Shown: piece by piece, positions 13,968 to 15,411 of the stretch
Layout of the letters: every line of letters starts with the position of its first letter
How positions within the stretch are numbered: position 1 is the stretch's first letter
Assembly: GCA_014238195.1 (NCBI GenBank)
Contig: JABABO010000171.1
Location: forward strand, 1-15,411
Source of the DNA: Kordiimonadaceae bacterium
GTDB lineage: Bacteria > Pseudomonadota > Alphaproteobacteria > Sphingomonadales > Kordiimonadaceae
Length of the DNA: 15,411 nt
Direction: 5' to 3'
The notes under the pieces: model-generated
Databases searched by the model: none
The model's input: the letters and a program-made list of their open reading frames with translations, nothing else
What the model was told of the DNA's origin: nothing
Program-made: the position numbers and the translations under genes

Positions 13968-15411
13968 TCAATACCCTTTAAGGTCTGATTGTAAATCGTT
14001 TAAAGCATCACCGTAGCGTTTCCAACGGTCGATGGAACTATTATACAGTTTTTGGCGCACTTGCACTGAACTAGCGGTAGACACTGCCGCGGTATTTTCG
14101 TGAAAATGCAAGCACTGTGATTGCCACGATAGGTCACAGAAATCTAGCAATTTACGGGTTTGGTTTTCTTGATCATAGATAATATCTTCATAGTGAATTT
14201 CTATGAACCGATGAGCTGGTAGAGAGGCACGCCAGTGAATGATAAGCCTATCAAATTCTTTATAAAAGGAAGCTGTGCTACCCAAATCATAGGTGTAATT
14301 ATAATAGGAAAACTGAGTTGAAAATAGTTGGCGATAGTTGCTAAGGCAGCTATCCATTGCACCTCGACGCAGGGCCACAATTCGCGCATTGGGTAGCGCT
14401 TTCAATATCAGGTCCGCGTAAAAGAAATTCAAGGGCATTTTGTCTGTAAAGCGTTTGGCATTTCTTGCTAAGGCCCGTGTGCTATTGATATAATCATCGC
14501 CAATTTGTTGGAAATCGGCAGCCGCTAAATTACTAAGTGTCGCGGCATCAAGTACTGTGTGGCTCTCTGTCCCTGCCACTTGTTTGATGAGGGCTGCGAA
14601 AACGTTTAATTCCCCTGCCGCTATGACATCACTGTGTGATGATATAATTCGGTCAACCAACGTAGTGCCAGTACGGGGGAGCCCAACTATAAATATAGGA
14701 GAACTTTCATTGGTATTCTTTGTTACAGGTAAAGTAATATGGACTGTATTTGCAGCGGCTTTGAATAAGGCCGTTTGCGCGGTTTGATCTGTAGGATATT
14801 GCTTTTTATGCCTTTCCTTAGCTTTGTGTAGCCAAGCTAAACTTTTATGATAGTCGTTTAAGTCTTCATATGTTTTAGCAAGAGCGTGACCAATATGGAG
14901 CTGGGCATCAGGGTTGTCACCGAGTTGGTCAAATAACTTAAGCAGTGTATCAAGCTGATTATTGTTGACGGTTTGCGTTTCCAACGCCACAAGGGCCGTA
15001 AAGGCCTTAAAGAACATTTTATCACGGGCTAATGTTGCTTGATAGGCTAGTTTTGCTGCTTCAAACTGCCCAGAAAACTGCAAAGAAGACCCAAGGTTAT
15101 AATGGAAGTTCGCTGGCTTGGGATTGAACGCAATGGCTTTCTTGAAAAAAGGAACAGCGCGTTCATGAAACCCCGCACGGCTAAAAACTACACCAATTAT
15201 ATCAGCAGTAAGGGGATCTTTTATGACAAGAAGACTGGCACTTTCAGCAGCGATACGAGCTTCGTTTTGTCGGCCCAATGTTGATAATGCTTGTGCTGAC
15301 GCTGCTGCGTATGCGGCGTTCGTTGGGTCAAGTTCAAATGCACGCGCATGGAGTTCAGACGCTTTGATATAATTATGGTGATCAAATGCTAAAATACCAA
15401 GGCCGTAGTAC
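13968..15411 (-). CDS. TPR-sulfotransferase fusion protein, 5' end outside window
   Basis: The frame stays open from 15278 to the right edge, and those 44 extra codons clearly encode another TPR unit (YIKASELHARAFELDP). The TTG at 15278 is therefore an internal codon and the gene is cut by the window. The visible 480 residues hold several TPR units in roughly the first 200, then a PAPS-dependent sulfotransferase domain. Its binding loop is IVGLPRTGTTLVDRI (about 241-255, counted from the first visible residue), its 3'-phosphate site ALRRGAMDSCLSNYR has R348/R349 and S357, and a late HYEDI motif is present. The C-terminal pattern TASSVQVRQKLYNSSIDRW is typical of TPR-linked sulfotransferases. 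It is probably cytoplasmic and sulfates a protein or glycan recruited by the TPRs. It converges on the aldolase gene. No terminator hairpin is visible between them. Confidence 0.88.
   Translation of the reverse strand, partial: YYGLGILAFDHHNYIKASELHARAFELDPTNAAYAAASAQALSTLGRQNEARIAAESASLLVIKDPLTADIIGVVFSRAGFHERAVPFFKKAIAFNPKPANFHYNLGSSLQFSGQFEAAKLAYQATLARDKMFFKAFTALVALETQTVNNNQLDTLLKLFDQLGDNPDAQLHIGHALAKTYEDLNDYHKSLAWLHKAKERHKKQYPTDQTAQTALFKAAANTVHITLPVTKNTNESSPIFIVGLPRTGTTLVDRIISSHSDVIAAGELNVFAALIKQVAGTESHTVLDAATLSNLAAADFQQIGDDYINSTRALARNAKRFTDKMPLNFFYADLILKALPNARIVALRRGAMDSCLSNYRQLFSTQFSYYNYTYDLGSTASFYKEFDRLIIHWRASLPAHRFIEIHYEDIIYDQENQTRKLLDFCDLSWQSQCLHFHENTAAVSTASSVQVRQKLYNSSIDRWKRYGDALNDLQSDLKGY

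Noticed and set aside
15276..15278. TTG at 15278 as the true start of the TPR-sulfotransferase
   Set aside because: The frame remains open to the window edge and encodes another TPR unit upstream.
15102..15284. 60-residue plus-strand ORF at the right edge
   Set aside because: It overlaps the TPR region of the sulfotransferase gene on the other strand and has no supporting signals.

Overview
The window reads as a chromosomal segment of an alphaproteobacterium with moderate to low GC. The basis is the overlapping cheB-cheR pair, the form of SecA with a zinc-binding SEC-C tail, and ArgJ beside secA, an arrangement I associate with alphaproteobacteria. Nothing visible fixes the genus. There are no rRNA or tRNA genes, no CRISPR array and no intact transposon.

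Left part (1-8307), mostly housekeeping and signalling. The 3' part of cheB (the receiver domain lies off the left edge) overlaps cheR by one base, and cheR runs tail-to-tail into secA with a 6-base overlap. secA and argJ are divergent across a roughly 280-base regulatory region. A small helical protein of unknown function and a REC-GGDEF-EAL cyclic-di-GMP protein follow on the plus strand.

Middle part (8308-12267), accessory in character. It opens with an unusual tandem repeat of 14-base units (eight copies, no T on the plus strand) just before a predicted secreted or outer-membrane beta-barrel protein. An AT-rich, gene-poor stretch follows. It holds a 27-codon ORF with a near-perfect Shine-Dalgarno sequence, a 68-residue membrane protein ORF, and a degraded end of an Rhs core domain. 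Next come a TPR-glycosyltransferase-like gene and a convergent small sulfotransferase gene. A nested inverted repeat lies upstream of the sulfotransferase.

Right part (12268-15411). A Crp/Fnr-type regulator is divergent from a class II aldolase/adducin-family protein. A TPR-sulfotransferase, cut by the right edge, converges on the aldolase gene.

Working together: the left genes cover receptor adaptation (CheB/CheR), protein export (SecA), arginine synthesis (ArgJ) and c-di-GMP turnover. The three TPR/transferase genes suggest modification of a cell-surface glycan or protein, but their substrate cannot be read from the sequence. I did not find a clearly new defence or mobile system. The most unusual items are the T-free repeat, the duplicated SEC-C motif in SecA, the possible Rhs tip/immunity remnant with its strong-RBS micro-ORF, and the nested inverted repeat.
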